This document shows positions 1 through 8,628 of a DNA stretch of 64,000 nt, piece after piece. Position 1 is the first letter of the stretch. Every line of letters starts with the position of its first letter. Origin of the DNA: Streptomyces sp. MMBL 11-1 (GTDB taxonomy: Bacteria; Actinomycetota; Actinomycetes; Streptomycetales; Streptomycetaceae); contig NZ_CP117709.1 in NCBI RefSeq assembly GCF_028622875.1, positions 744,001 through 808,000 on the forward strand, in the 5' to 3' direction. The position numbers were made by a program, and so were the translations under genes. The notes under the pieces were generated by a model. The model did not search any database. It was not told the DNA's origin and was given only the letters and a program-made list of their open reading frames with translations.

Positions 1-2
1 AC

Positions 3-1019
3 ATCCTCACCCTGGGGACCCACCCGCTCGCGCAGGGGACCGTCGACGAGTTCCTGCTGCGGGCCCCGGCCTCGCTCCAGGCGCGGGAGCTGTCACGGGA
101 GATCGCGGCCGCCGGCGGCGCCTCCACGTGGATCGAGCGGGCGGACGCCCACGATCTGGTCGACATCCCGACCCGGGTGCTGTCGCTGGCCACGCGGACG
201 GCGCTCGACGCGGCCGAGCTGCCGCTCGCCCTGCGCCAGTTGCTCGGCCGGTGCACCATCCACTCGCTTCCCGCCGTCTCCGTCACCGGACGCCCGACCG
301 GGGAGAGCGCCCCGGTCGAGGGCGTACTGGAGGAGACGGTGATGCGGCTGCGGGACCCGTCCGGTGGGGTGATCTCCGTCGAGCGGCCCGGTCTGCCCTT
401 CACCCCGACCGAGTTCGCGCGGGCGCGCGCCCTGGTCGAACTCGACGCCCGGCTGGGCCCGCGGCTGCCGCGCGGCAAGGACGTCCTCACCCTGCCCGAG
501 GGCAACGAGATCACCGTGCGCCGCGCGGGCGGCGGCGATCTCGCCGCCGCCCGCGCCCTGCACGACCGCTGCTCGCGGCGCACCCTGGGCCTGCGCTACC
601 ACGGCCCGGTCGCGGACGCGGACCGCTATCTCGACCACCTGCTGAGCCCTCGCTTCGGCCGCACCCTGGCGGCGCAGACGGCCTCCGGCAAGCTGGTGGC
701 GCTGGGCCACCTCCTCTGGGACGGCGACGAGACCGAGGTCGCCCTCCTCGTCGAGGACGACTGGCAGCGCCGGGGCATCGGTTCCCAGCTGCTCGGCCGC
801 CTGGTCGCTCTCGCCGTGGAGGCGGGCTGCGACAGCGTGTACGCGGTGACGCAGTCCCACAACACCGGCATGGTGGCGGCGATGCGCGCGCTGGAGCTGC
901 CCCTCGACTACCAGATCGAGGAGGGCACGCTCGTCATCACCGCCCGGCTGACGGCCGACCGGCCGACGACTGAAGGGGCCGCTCGTCCGTCCGCGCCGGC
1001 GGAAGGGGCCCGTCGCTGA
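3..1019 (+). CDS. GNAT family N-acetyltransferase, 5'-truncated by window start
   Basis: The reading frame is open from the first bases, so the N-terminus lies outside the window. The C-terminal half is a GNAT (Gcn5-related) fold: beta strands around NEITVRRAGGGDL, then the acetyl-CoA pyrophosphate loop in motif A (VEDDWQRRGIGSQLL, an R/Q-x-x-G-x-G/A type loop), then a helix with SVYAVTQSHNTGM as motif B. It is expected to transfer an acyl group from acyl-CoA to an amine, in the cytoplasm. The upstream roughly 170 residues show no motif I recognise and may be a second, degenerate GNAT or a regulatory domain. The last 83 bp overlap the 3' end of the convergent trans-sulfuration gene, so the C-terminal tail is probably dispensable. 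The fold is secure; the substrate is unknown. Confidence 0.8.
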   Translation: MLTLGTHPLAQGTVDEFLLRAPASLQARELSREIAAAGGASTWIERADAHDLVDIPTRVLSLATRTALDAAELPLALRQLLGRCTIHSLPAVSVTGRPTGESAPVEGVLEETVMRLRDPSGGVISVERPGLPFTPTEFARARALVELDARLGPRLPRGKDVLTLPEGNEITVRRAGGGDLAAARALHDRCSRRTLGLRYHGPVADADRYLDHLLSPRFGRTLAAQTASGKLVALGHLLWDGDETEVALLVEDDWQRRGIGSQLLGRLVALAVEAGCDSVYAVTQSHNTGMVAAMRALELPLDYQIEEGTLVITARLTADRPTTEGAARPSAPAEGARR

Positions 1020-2166
1020 GCGCCTGGCACAGGTCCGCCCACAGGTCCTCGACGTCCTCCAGGCCGACCGACATCCGCAGCAGCCGGTCGCCGACACCGG
1101 ACGCCCGCCGGTCTCCCTCCTCCACGATGCGGTGACTGATGGAGGCCGGGTGCTGGATCAGCGAGTCCACGCTGCCGAGGCTGACGGCGGGCGTGATGAG
1201 CCGCACCCCGGAGATCACCCGGTGCGGGTCCCCGTACACCTCGAAGGAGATCATCGCGCCGCCGACGCGCGGGTAGTGCACCCGGGCGACGCGCGGGTCG
1301 GCGGTGAGCCTGCGGACCAGTTCGGCCGCGCTCGTCGAGGCCGCCCGTACGCGTACCGGGAGCGTGGACAGGCCGCGCAGCAGGAGGTAGCCGGCCAGTG
1401 GGTGCAGCACTCCGCCGGTGGCGAACCGGACCTGACGCAGTGTGGCGGCGAACTCCTCGTCGCAGGCGACGACGCCGCCCATGACGTCCCCGTGGCCGCC
1501 GAGGTACTTGGTGGCGCTGTGCAGGACGATCCGCGCGCCGTGTTCGACGGGACGCTGCAGGACGGGCGTGGCGAAGGTGTTGTCGACCAGCAGCGGGACG
1601 GTTCCGCAGGCGTGGGCGACGGCCCGGATGTCGATCTCGGCCAGCGTCGGGTTGGCCGGCGTCTCGACCATCACGAGCCCGGTGTCCGGGCGGATCGCGT
1701 CGGCGATGCCCGCCGGGTCGGTCCAGGTCACCTCGGTGCCCAGCAGCCCCGCGCCGAGCAGATGGTCGCTGCAGCCGTAGAGCGGGCGGACCGCGACGAC
1801 GTGGCGCAGTCCCTGGCTCGCGCGGGCGAGCAGGACCGCGGTCAGCGCCGCCATCCCGCTGGCGAAGGCGACGGCGCTCTCGGCGCCCTCCAGCCGGGCC
1901 AGCGCCGTCTCGAAGCGGCCCGTGGTGGGGTTGTCCAGCCGGGCGTAGACGGGCGGCCCGTCCGGGCGGGCCCCGGTGGTGGCGAAGGCGTCGATCCGCA
2001 TCGCCTCGCCGCGCGAGTCGTAGGAGGGGTAGGTGGTGGACAGGTCGATCGGCGGTGCGTGCACGCCGAGGGAGGCGAGGTCGTCGCGTCCGGCGTGCAC
2101 GGCTTCGGTGGCGAGAGCCCTGGCCGGGGTGGGGGCAGGGGGCGTCATCGAGACTTCATTGTCCAT
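937..2166 (-). CDS. Trans-sulfuration PLP enzyme (cystathionine gamma-synthase / methionine gamma-lyase family)
   Basis: This is a 409-residue Cys/Met-metabolism PLP enzyme (fold type I). Visible family motifs are the substrate and cofactor segment [31 protein letters not shown], the aspartate-bearing [15 protein letters not shown], and the Schiff-base lysine in [11 protein letters not shown] (K220). The C-terminal block [17 protein letters not shown], with its S-x-G-x-x-x-x-L-x-x-x-P pattern, is standard for the family. The reaction is gamma-elimination or gamma-replacement on a sulfur amino acid; sequence alone does not decide between lyase and synthase. The divergent Lrp/AsnC regulator 59 bp away favours a degradative or salvage role (methionine gamma-lyase type) switched by amino acid levels. 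The start used is the first ATG; an in-frame ATG lies six codons later. The 3' end overlaps the convergent GNAT gene. Confidence 0.9.
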   Translation of the reverse strand: MDNEVSMTPPAPTPARALATEAVHAGRDDLASLGVHAPPIDLSTTYPSYDSRGEAMRIDAFATTGARPDGPPVYARLDNPTTGRFETALARLEGAESAVAFASGMAALTAVLLARASQGLRHVVAVRPLYGCSDHLLGAGLLGTEVTWTDPAGIADAIRPDTGLVMVETPANPTLAEIDIRAVAHACGTVPLLVDNTFATPVLQRPVEHGARIVLHSATKYLGGHGDVMGGVVACDEEFAATLRQVRFATGGVLHPLAGYLLLRGLSTLPVRVRAASTSAAELVRRLTADPRVARVHYPRVGGAMISFEVYGDPHRVISGVRLITPAVSLGSVDSLIQHPASISHRIVEEGDRRASGVGDRLLRMSVGLEDVEDLWADLCQALSDGPLPPARTDERPLQSSAGRPSAGR

Positions 2167-2225
2167 GCCGTCACTCTGAACAGTTACCGGTCCGTAGTGG
2201 CATTGTCCCGTGCTACGTTCGCCAC
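2167..2225. promoter_or_regulatory. Divergent promoter/operator between trans-sulfuration enzyme and Lrp regulator
   Basis: This 59-bp gap separates two divergent starts and is richer in A/T than its flanks. A regulator of the Lrp/AsnC type placed head-to-head with one enzyme gene normally binds such a gap and controls both directions. No precise operator was resolved by eye. Confidence 0.5.
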
Positions 2226-2741
2226 ATGTCCGATTCCGTCGCTCTCGATCCGGTGGATCTGCACCTTCTGAAGCTTCTGCAGAACGATGCGCGGACCACG
2301 TACCGGGAGCTCGCGGCCGAGGTCGGCGTGGCCGCTTCGACCTGCCTGGACCGGGTGGCCCGGCTGCGCCGCTCCGGGGTGATCCTCGGGGACCAGTTGC
2401 GTCTCGATCCGGCGAAGCTCGGCCGGGGTCTCCAGGCGCTGCTCCTGGTGCAGGTCCGGCCGCACCGCCGGGAGCTCATCGGGCCGTTCGTCGACCGCGT
2501 CAGGTCCCTGCCGGAGTCGCGCGCTCTCTTCCATCTCACCGGTCCCGACGACTATCTGGTGCAAGTCGCGGTGGCCGACGCGGCGGATCTGCAGCGGCTG
2601 GTGCTGGACGAGTTCACCTCGCGCCGGGAGGTGGCCCGGGTGGACACCCGGCTGATCTTCCAGCAGTGGGACTGCGGGCCGCTGCTGCCGCCGTCCGGGA
2701 ACCGAGGACCGGCAGACGGGCCGGAGACGCACCGGGTGTGA
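2226..2741 (+). CDS. Lrp/AsnC family transcriptional regulator
   Basis: This is a 171-residue DNA-binding regulator. The N-terminal winged helix-turn-helix (residues about 5-60) reads LDPVDLHLLKLLQNDARTTY then the AsnC recognition region VGVAASTCLDRVARLRRSG. The C-terminal RAM/AsnC ligand domain (about 70-150) has LVQVRPHRRELIGPFVDRV and HLTGPDDYLVQVAVAD, the amino-acid-sensing beta-alpha-beta-beta-alpha-beta fold. The start at MSDSVALD puts the HTH at the usual N-terminal position; longer in-frame openings run back into the neighbouring gene. It lies divergent to the trans-sulfuration enzyme and most likely senses a sulfur or branched-chain amino acid and controls that gene. The ligand is inferred, not shown. 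Confidence 0.9.
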   Translation: MSDSVALDPVDLHLLKLLQNDARTTYRELAAEVGVAASTCLDRVARLRRSGVILGDQLRLDPAKLGRGLQALLLVQVRPHRRELIGPFVDRVRSLPESRALFHLTGPDDYLVQVAVADAADLQRLVLDEFTSRREVARVDTRLIFQQWDCGPLLPPSGNRGPADGPETHRV

Positions 2742-2808
2742 TCGTCTTTCGGACGTCCGGAGGTCCGGGATGATGACGGGACACGTGCCGCCGTACGAGG
2801 ATGTCCGC

Positions 2809-4497
2809 ATGTCAGACACTTCGAGCAGCGCGCTGCCCCGTCAGGTCGCCGACGCCTACGTCGACGCACTCATCGAACTCGACCCCATCACGGGCACCTA
2901 TCTGGGTGTGCCCGAAAGCTCGCGCCGACTGCCCGACTTCTCACCGGCCGGTCAGGCGGAGTCCGCCGACCTCCTCCGCGCGACGCTGCGGAAGCTGGAC
3001 GCCGCCGAGCGGCTTCCCGGCGCGGACAGCGATGCCGAGCGGCGCTGCGGACGGCTCCTGCGGGAGCGCCTGACGGCGGAACTCGCCGTGCACGAGGCCG
3101 AGGAGGGCCTGCGGGCGATCTCCAACCTGTCGTCGCCCGCCCACAGCGTCACCGAGGTCTTCACCCTCACGCCGACCGCGACGGACGAGGACTGGGCGGC
3201 GGTCGTGGAGCGCCTGCGCGCGGTGCCCGCCGCGTACGAGGGGTACCGCGCCTCGCTCGCGCTCGGTCTGGAGCGCAAGCTGTACGGCGGCCCGCGCGCG
3301 ACCGCCACCTTCGTCGGGCAGCTCACGGAGTGGGGCGGGCAGGGCAAGGGCCAGGGGTTCTTCACCGAGTTCGTCGCGCCGGGACCCGCGTCCCTGCGGG
3401 CCGAGCTGGACGAGGCCGCCGGGCGGGCGACGGCTTCCGTGCTCGCGCTGCGGGACTGGATGCGCGACGTGTACGCCCCGGCGATCGAGGGCGCCCCTGA
3501 CCCGGTCGGCCGGGAGCGCTACGCCCGCTGGTCGCGGCTGTACAACGGCACCGACCTGGATCTCGACGAGGCGTACGCGTACGGCTGGTCGGAGTACCAC
3601 CGGCTGCTCGCCGAGATGAAGACCGAGGCCGAGAAGGTGCTGCCCGGGTCCGGGCCGTGGGAGGCGCTCGCCCACCTCGATGTGCACGGCAAGCACATCG
3701 AGGGCGTCGACGAGGTCCGCGAGTGGCTGCAGGGCCTGATGGACGAGGCGATCGAGGCCCTGGACGGCACGCACTTCGACCTCGCCGAACGCGTACGGAA
3801 GGTGGAGTCCCGGATCGCGCCGCCCGGCGGGGCCGCCGCGCCGTACTACACCAGCCCCTCCGAGGACTTCTCCCGCCCCGGGCGCACCTGGCTGCCGACC
3901 ATGGGCGAGACCCGCTTCCCGGTGTACGACCTGGTCTCCACCTGGTACCACGAGGGCGTCCCCGGCCACCACCTGCAGCTGGCGCAGTGGACGCACGTCG
4001 CCGACACCCTCTCCCGCTACCAGGCGTCGGTCGGGATGGTCAGCGCGAACGCCGAGGGCTGGGCGCTGTACGCGGAGCGGCTGATGGACGAGCTGGGCTT
4101 CCTGCCCGACCCGGAACGGCGGCTCGGCTATCTGGACGCCCAGATGATGCGCGCCTGCCGGGTGATCGTCGACATCGGCATGCACCTGGAGCTGGAGATC
4201 CCGGCCGACTCCCCCTTCCACCCGGGCGAGCGCTGGACACCCGGTCTGGCCCAGGAGTTCTTCGGCAACCACAGCGGCCGTCCCGCCGACTTCGTGGAGA
4301 GCGAGCTGACCCGCTATCTGTCGATGCCGGGCCAGGCCATCGGCTACAAGCTCGGGGAGCGGGCCTGGCTGCTCGGCCGGGAGAACGCGCGCGCCGCGCA
4401 CGGCGACGCGTTCGATCTGAAGGCCTGGCACATGGCGGCGCTCTCCCAGGGGTCGCTGGGCCTGGACGATCTGGTGGACGAGCTGTCGCGGCTCTGA
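2809..4497 (+). CDS. DUF885 family protein (predicted zinc metallopeptidase-like)
   Basis: This is a 562-residue protein of the DUF885 family. The family hallmark is the metal-site motif HEGVPGHHLQLAQ (about residue 382), with a downstream glutamate in NAEGWALYAERLMDE; together these give an H-E-x(4)-H-H plus E arrangement like gluzincin metallopeptidases. No signal peptide is visible, so it probably acts in the cytoplasm. ATG 2809 was chosen because GAGG sits eight bases upstream; an in-frame ATG 13 codons earlier (2770) lacks a good ribosome site. Peptide substrates are unknown. It is monocistronic or loosely linked to the ATP-grasp gene downstream (55-bp gap). Confidence 0.88.
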   Translation: MSDTSSSALPRQVADAYVDALIELDPITGTYLGVPESSRRLPDFSPAGQAESADLLRATLRKLDAAERLPGADSDAERRCGRLLRERLTAELAVHEAEEGLRAISNLSSPAHSVTEVFTLTPTATDEDWAAVVERLRAVPAAYEGYRASLALGLERKLYGGPRATATFVGQLTEWGGQGKGQGFFTEFVAPGPASLRAELDEAAGRATASVLALRDWMRDVYAPAIEGAPDPVGRERYARWSRLYNGTDLDLDEAYAYGWSEYHRLLAEMKTEAEKVLPGSGPWEALAHLDVHGKHIEGVDEVREWLQGLMDEAIEALDGTHFDLAERVRKVESRIAPPGGAAAPYYTSPSEDFSRPGRTWLPTMGETRFPVYDLVSTWYHEGVPGHHLQLAQWTHVADTLSRYQASVGMVSANAEGWALYAERLMDELGFLPDPERRLGYLDAQMMRACRVIVDIGMHLELEIPADSPFHPGERWTPGLAQEFFGNHSGRPADFVESELTRYLSMPGQAIGYKLGERAWLLGRENARAAHGDAFDLKAWHMAALSQGSLGLDDLVDELSRL

Positions 4498-4552
4498 CCC
4501 GAGCCGTGCGTACGGTCCGGAGCCCCCGTCGGTGGAAGTGAGGCAGCCTGTC

Positions 4553-5431
4553 ATGAACGAGCGGAACGGATTCCTTTTCTGCGCCGACCCGTTGCGGCTC
4601 TCCCGGCCCGATCCGCAGTTCGCCGGCGAGCTCGCGGCGGCGCGCGCGGCCGGCGGGCGGATCGCGCTGGTCGATCATGACGCGCTGCTCGCGGGGGACG
4701 CGGCCGGGGCGGTGGCCCGGGTCGCCCGGGACTCCGGACCGTACTGGTACCGGGGCTGGATGATCCCCTCCGCCCGGTACGCGGAGCTGGAGGCGGCGCT
4801 CGACGCGCGGGGCTGCGCCCTGCTCACGGGCGCCGCCGACTACCGGCGGGCGCATGAACTCCCTGGCTGGTACGAGGAGTTCGAAGGACTCACGCCACGC
4901 AGCGTCTGGTGCGCCATGGCTCTGGGGGCGCCGGCGCCCACCGCCGACGAGCTGGCCGGGCTCGCGGCGCCCCTGGGCCCCGGGCCCGGCATCGTGAAGG
5001 ACTTCGTGAAGTCCCGCAAGCACGAGTGGCACGAGGCCTGTTACGTGCCCGAGCTGGCGGACCGGGAGCGACTCGCCGCGGTGGTGGGCCGGTTCGTGGA
5101 GCTGCAGGGCCCGTTCCTCGCGGGCGGCCTGGTGCTGCGGTCCTTCGAGCCGTTCGTCGCGGACGGCGAGGCGCGGGTGTGGTGGGTGGACGGGGAGGCG
5201 GTGCTCGTCACCGCCCACCCCGACACCCCCGGCCCGGTCTCCGTCCCCGGACTGGCCGCCCTGCGGGAGGCGGTGGGCCACCTCGGACTGCGCTGGGTCA
5301 CCACCGACCTGGCGGTGCGCGAGGACGGGGTGTGGCGGGTGGTGGAGGTCGGCGACGGCCAGGTCAGCGGGCTTCCCGCCGGGGCGGAGGCCGGGGCCCT
5401 GTTCGCCGCGCTGGCCGGCGTCGAACGATGA
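4553..5431 (+). CDS. ATP-grasp domain protein (R2K-like)
   Basis: This is a 292-residue protein whose C-terminal half resembles the R2K clade of ATP-grasp enzymes: GIVKDFVKSRKHEWHEACYV supplies basic nucleotide-binding residues, LVLRSFEPF carries the second conserved basic/acidic pair, and LRWVTTDLAVREDGVWRVVEVGDGQVSGLP matches the ATP-grasp strand that carries the Mg-binding acidic residues (D...E-x-G-D). ATP-grasp enzymes ligate a carboxylate to an amine, thiol or hydroxyl through an acyl-phosphate; the substrate here is unknown. The start follows GTGAGG at good spacing; a GTG 21 bases earlier is possible. The stop overlaps the start of a 34-codon reading frame (ATGA), hinting at translational coupling. 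Confidence 0.72.
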   Translation: MNERNGFLFCADPLRLSRPDPQFAGELAAARAAGGRIALVDHDALLAGDAAGAVARVARDSGPYWYRGWMIPSARYAELEAALDARGCALLTGAADYRRAHELPGWYEEFEGLTPRSVWCAMALGAPAPTADELAGLAAPLGPGPGIVKDFVKSRKHEWHEACYVPELADRERLAAVVGRFVELQGPFLAGGLVLRSFEPFVADGEARVWWVDGEAVLVTAHPDTPGPVSVPGLAALREAVGHLGLRWVTTDLAVREDGVWRVVEVGDGQVSGLPAGAEAGALFAALAGVER

Positions 5432-5532
5432 AGCATCCGGCGGAGACCACCGGGCGGATCGGCGCGGTGGTCTCCGTCACCACCGGCGTCGGGTACTCCT
5501 CGCCGCTCCTCCGCCGGGCGATCGGCCGCTGA
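5428..5532 (+). CDS. Candidate 34-residue small protein coupled to the ATP-grasp gene
   Basis: A 34-codon frame starts in the ATGA overlap with the ATP-grasp stop and ends 30 bp before the convergent sbcC stop. The peptide begins MKHPAETTGR, has a hydrophobic V/G/T/S-rich middle (IGAVVSVTTGVGYSS) and a basic tail ending RRAIGR. Overlap-coupled short frames are real genes in some actinobacterial operons, but high-GC DNA also gives them by chance. With a single acidic residue it is a poor fit for a graspetide precursor. It is reported because of the coupling only. Confidence 0.3.
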   Translation: MKHPAETTGRIGAVVSVTTGVGYSSPLLRRAIGR

Positions 5533-5562
5533 CCCGGCGGGGCGTCCGCGGGGCCGGACCGG

Positions 5563-8500
5563 TCACAGGCGGTGGCGGACGGAGGAGCCCTGACGCTCCT
5601 TCACCACCTCGAGCCGGACCGGGATCCGGCGGCGCAGGTCGGCCACATGGCTGACAATGCCCACGCTGCGGTCCCGCTCGCGCAGGGAGTCGAGCACGTC
5701 GAGCACCTCGTCCAGGGTCTGGTCGTCCAGGCTGCCGAACCCCTCGTCGATGAAGAGGGTGTCCAGGCGCACGCCGCCGGCCTCCTCGGTCACGACGTCG
5801 GCGAGGCCGAGCGCGAGCGCCAGCGAGGCGAAGAACGTCTCTCCGCCGGAGAGCGTCGCGGTGTCCCGTTCGCTGCCCGTCCAGGCGTCCACCACATGCA
5901 GCCCCAGCCCGGCCCTTCGTCCGCCGGTGCGGGCGTCGGAGTGGACCAGGGTGTAGCGGCCGGAGGACATCCGGCGCAGCCGGGCGGTGGCGGCCGCCGC
6001 CACCTGTTCGAGGCGGGCGGCCAGGACGTACGCCTCCAGGCGCATCTTGCGCTCGTTGTCGGCGGAGGTGCCCGCCGCCAGACCCGCGAGGCGGGCGATC
6101 CGCTCGTACTCCTGGCGCACCGGGCCCAGCCGCCGCACCTCGTCGGCGGCCTGGCCGGAGAGGCGGGTCAGCTCTCCGCAGCGCTCCTCGGCGGCGGCGC
6201 GTGCGGAGGTCGCCTCGCGCAACAGCCATTCCGCTGTCCCGAACTCGCTCTGGGCGGCCGCCGGCCGAGCGGGGGGCTGCTCGGCGGCCTCGCGGGCGTC
6301 GCGTTCGGCGCGGCGGTCGGCGACCGCCGCGGCCTCGGCCTGCCAGGCGTCGACGCGGTGCTGCAGGTCGCGTTGGGCGGCGGCGTCGAGGAGGGCCGCC
6401 GCCGCGGCCTGCGGGGTGTCGAAGCCGGCCCGGAACGCCGCGTCGGAGAGTCGGCCGTCGGCCTCCTTGCGCCGCCGGGCCGCGTCCTGTTCGGCGCGCA
6501 CCGCCTCGACGGCCTCCGCGAGCAGCGCCACCCGGCGGGTGAGGCGTTCCGCGTAGGCGGCGACGGACCCGGACTCGCCTTGGAACACGGCGAGTTCGTC
6601 CCGCAGCACGGCCTGCTCGCGGTCGAGCGCCTCCCGTCGGGACGTGCGGGCCGCGGCCCTCCGCTCGGCCTCCTGCCGGAGTTCGAGCCGCCCGAGGTGC
6701 TCGCGCTCCGCGGCGTCGAGGGCCTCGCGGGCCGCGTGCGTCCCGGCGGCGAGGCGGTGCTCCTCGGCATGCTCGGCGGCCAACCGGTCGACGGTGTCGC
6801 GCAGTTCGTCGACGGACGGGCCGGGGTCCGGCTGTGTCCCGTCCTCGCCCGCGCCCTCGACGGGCGCCGCTTCGACGGCTGCCGGGAGATCCGCGTCGCG
6901 GGCCTCCGCCTGTGCGGCGGCGTGGCGTTCGCGGACGAGCCCGAGGGCCTGCTCGGCGCGGGCGCGGGCGTTCTCGGCGCGGCGGTGGGCGGTGAGGGCG
7001 GCCTCCTCGGTGGCCCGGTCGACGTGGCCGTCGCCCTCGGTGGCGGGGGCCGGGTGCTCGGCGGAGCCGCAGACGGTGCAGGGCGCGCCGTCGACGAGTT
7101 GGGCGGCCAGCTCCGCCGCGATGTCCCGCAGCCGCCGCTCCCGCAGCCCGAGCCAGGTCTCGTGGGCGTCGAGGGCACGTTCGCGGGCCTCGGCGAGGGT
7201 CTGCCGGGTTGCCAGGACCTCGGCGGCCAGCGCGTCGCGGCGGCGGGCGGCCTCCAGCCTGCGGCGGGCCGGGGCGAGGAGTCCGGCGAGCCGCTCGGCG
7301 CGGGTCGCGGCCTCCTGGGCCGTCGCGATGCGTTCGCGGAGCCCGGCGTGGACGGCGTCCCAGCCGGCGAGCCAGGCGTCCGCGTCCCGGACGGTCGCGT
7401 CGTCGGCCCGGGACTCGCGCTCCAGCCGGTCCCGTTCCTCGTCGATCGCGGCGCTGCGCGCCTCGGCCCGGCGGGCCGACTCCAGGCCGCCCAGCTCCTG
7501 CCGGAAGCGGCGCTCCAGCTCGGCGAGCTGGTCGGGGCCGGCGTCGGCGAGGTCGGGCGGCAGCTGCGCCCGGGCCCGGTCGAGGGCGTCGCCCGCCCTG
7601 CGGTGGGCGCGCTCCGCCTCCTCGCACAGGTCCAGCGCGGGGGCGACCCGGTCGGCCTTGCGGGCGCGTTCCAGCCTCTCCTGGCAGCGGTCGTGTTCGG
7701 GCCGCCGCTCCTCCAGCGCCTCGGCGCGGCGCGCGGTCTCCTCGTACCGCTGCTGAAGGCGGGCGAGTTCGCGCTCGGTGTCCAGGGCGTGGCGGGCCGC
7801 GCGCTGTCGGCCCTCGGCGCCCGTCACGACGCAGTGGGCGATGCCGAGCCGTTCGCGGGCCGTGGACCGGGCGATCGCGGCCCACTCCAGAACGGCTTCG
7901 GCGAGGCCCGGTTCGCCGGGCCGGGCGGCGACCGGCGTGGCCTCGGCCCCGACGGGCCCGGCCGCCTGCGCGATGCGCTGGGCAAGGGCGAGGATCCGCT
8001 CGTCGGCGGCGATGACCCTGGCCTCCGCGCCCCGGCGCAGCTCGGCGAGGCGTTCCTCGACGGCGGCGAAGCGGCGGGTGTCGAAGAGCCGGCCGAGGAG
8101 CTTGCCACGGGCTTCGGCGTCCGAACGCAGGAAGCGCGCGAAGTCGCCCTGCGGCAACAGGACCACCTGGCAGAACTGGTCCCGGCTCATGCCGATGAGC
8201 TGGGTCAGCTCCTCGCCGATCTCCTGGTGCGACTTGCTGAGCGCCTGCCAGCCGCGCTCGGGGTCGTGACCGCGCAGCCTGCTCTGGGCCTTCTCCACGG
8301 TGAAGCCGTCGCCGCGCTTCTTCGGGCGGGGCTGGGCGGGGCGGCGGGTGACTTCGAGGCGTCGGCCGCCGACGGTCAGCTCCAGCTGGACCTCGGTGGG
8401 CAGGTCCGGTGGGGCGTGGTCGCTGCGCAGGGAGGCGCCGGGGCTCTGCCGGGCGCCGGGGACGGCTCCGTACAGGGCGAAGCAGACGGCGTCCAGAACG

Positions 8501-8628
8501 GAGGTCTTCCCCGCGCCGGTGGGGCCGTGGAGCAGGAAGAGGCCGGCGGAGGAGAGGGCGTCGAAGTCGACTTCCTGGGTGGCGCCGAACGGACCGAAGG
8601 CGGTGATGCTCAGGCGGTGCAGTCTCAC
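5563..8628 (-). CDS. sbcC: Exonuclease subunit SbcC (SMC-like ATPase)
   Basis: This is the 1021-residue large subunit of the SbcCD (Rad50/Mre11-type) nuclease, which opens hairpins and processes DNA ends. The N-terminal half-ATPase starts RLHRLSITAFGPFG and has Walker A GPTGAGKTS (about residues 33-41) and the FCQVVLLPQGDFARFL Q-loop region. Long A/E/R-rich coiled coils follow, broken by the zinc-hook APCTVCG near residue 517 (C-x-x-C). The C-terminal half has the ABC signature TLSGGETFFASLALALGLAD, then Walker B and D-loop (LDTLFIDEGFGSLD). The GTG start overlaps the sbcD stop (GTGA), so the two are translationally coupled in the usual sbcD-sbcC order. Longer in-frame openings upstream lie inside sbcD and are not real. 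Confidence 0.95.
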   Translation of the reverse strand: MRLHRLSITAFGPFGATQEVDFDALSSAGLFLLHGPTGAGKTSVLDAVCFALYGAVPGARQSPGASLRSDHAPPDLPTEVQLELTVGGRRLEVTRRPAQPRPKKRGDGFTVEKAQSRLRGHDPERGWQALSKSHQEIGEELTQLIGMSRDQFCQVVLLPQGDFARFLRSDAEARGKLLGRLFDTRRFAAVEERLAELRRGAEARVIAADERILALAQRIAQAAGPVGAEATPVAARPGEPGLAEAVLEWAAIARSTARERLGIAHCVVTGAEGRQRAARHALDTERELARLQQRYEETARRAEALEERRPEHDRCQERLERARKADRVAPALDLCEEAERAHRRAGDALDRARAQLPPDLADAGPDQLAELERRFRQELGGLESARRAEARSAAIDEERDRLERESRADDATVRDADAWLAGWDAVHAGLRERIATAQEAATRAERLAGLLAPARRRLEAARRRDALAAEVLATRQTLAEARERALDAHETWLGLRERRLRDIAAELAAQLVDGAPCTVCGSAEHPAPATEGDGHVDRATEEAALTAHRRAENARARAEQALGLVRERHAAAQAEARDADLPAAVEAAPVEGAGEDGTQPDPGPSVDELRDTVDRLAAEHAEEHRLAAGTHAAREALDAAEREHLGRLELRQEAERRAAARTSRREALDREQAVLRDELAVFQGESGSVAAYAERLTRRVALLAEAVEAVRAEQDAARRRKEADGRLSDAAFRAGFDTPQAAAAALLDAAAQRDLQHRVDAWQAEAAAVADRRAERDAREAAEQPPARPAAAQSEFGTAEWLLREATSARAAAEERCGELTRLSGQAADEVRRLGPVRQEYERIARLAGLAAGTSADNERKMRLEAYVLAARLEQVAAAATARLRRMSSGRYTLVHSDARTGGRRAGLGLHVVDAWTGSERDTATLSGGETFFASLALALGLADVVTEEAGGVRLDTLFIDEGFGSLDDQTLDEVLDVLDSLRERDRSVGIVSHVADLRRRIPVRLEVVKERQGSSVRHRL

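Noticed and set aside
5428..5532. Graspetide (omega-ester peptide) precursor for the ATP-grasp protein
   Set aside because: The peptide has only one acidic residue and no Thr/Lys-acid core repeats; the ligase resembles the R2K clade, not the graspetide macrocyclase clade.
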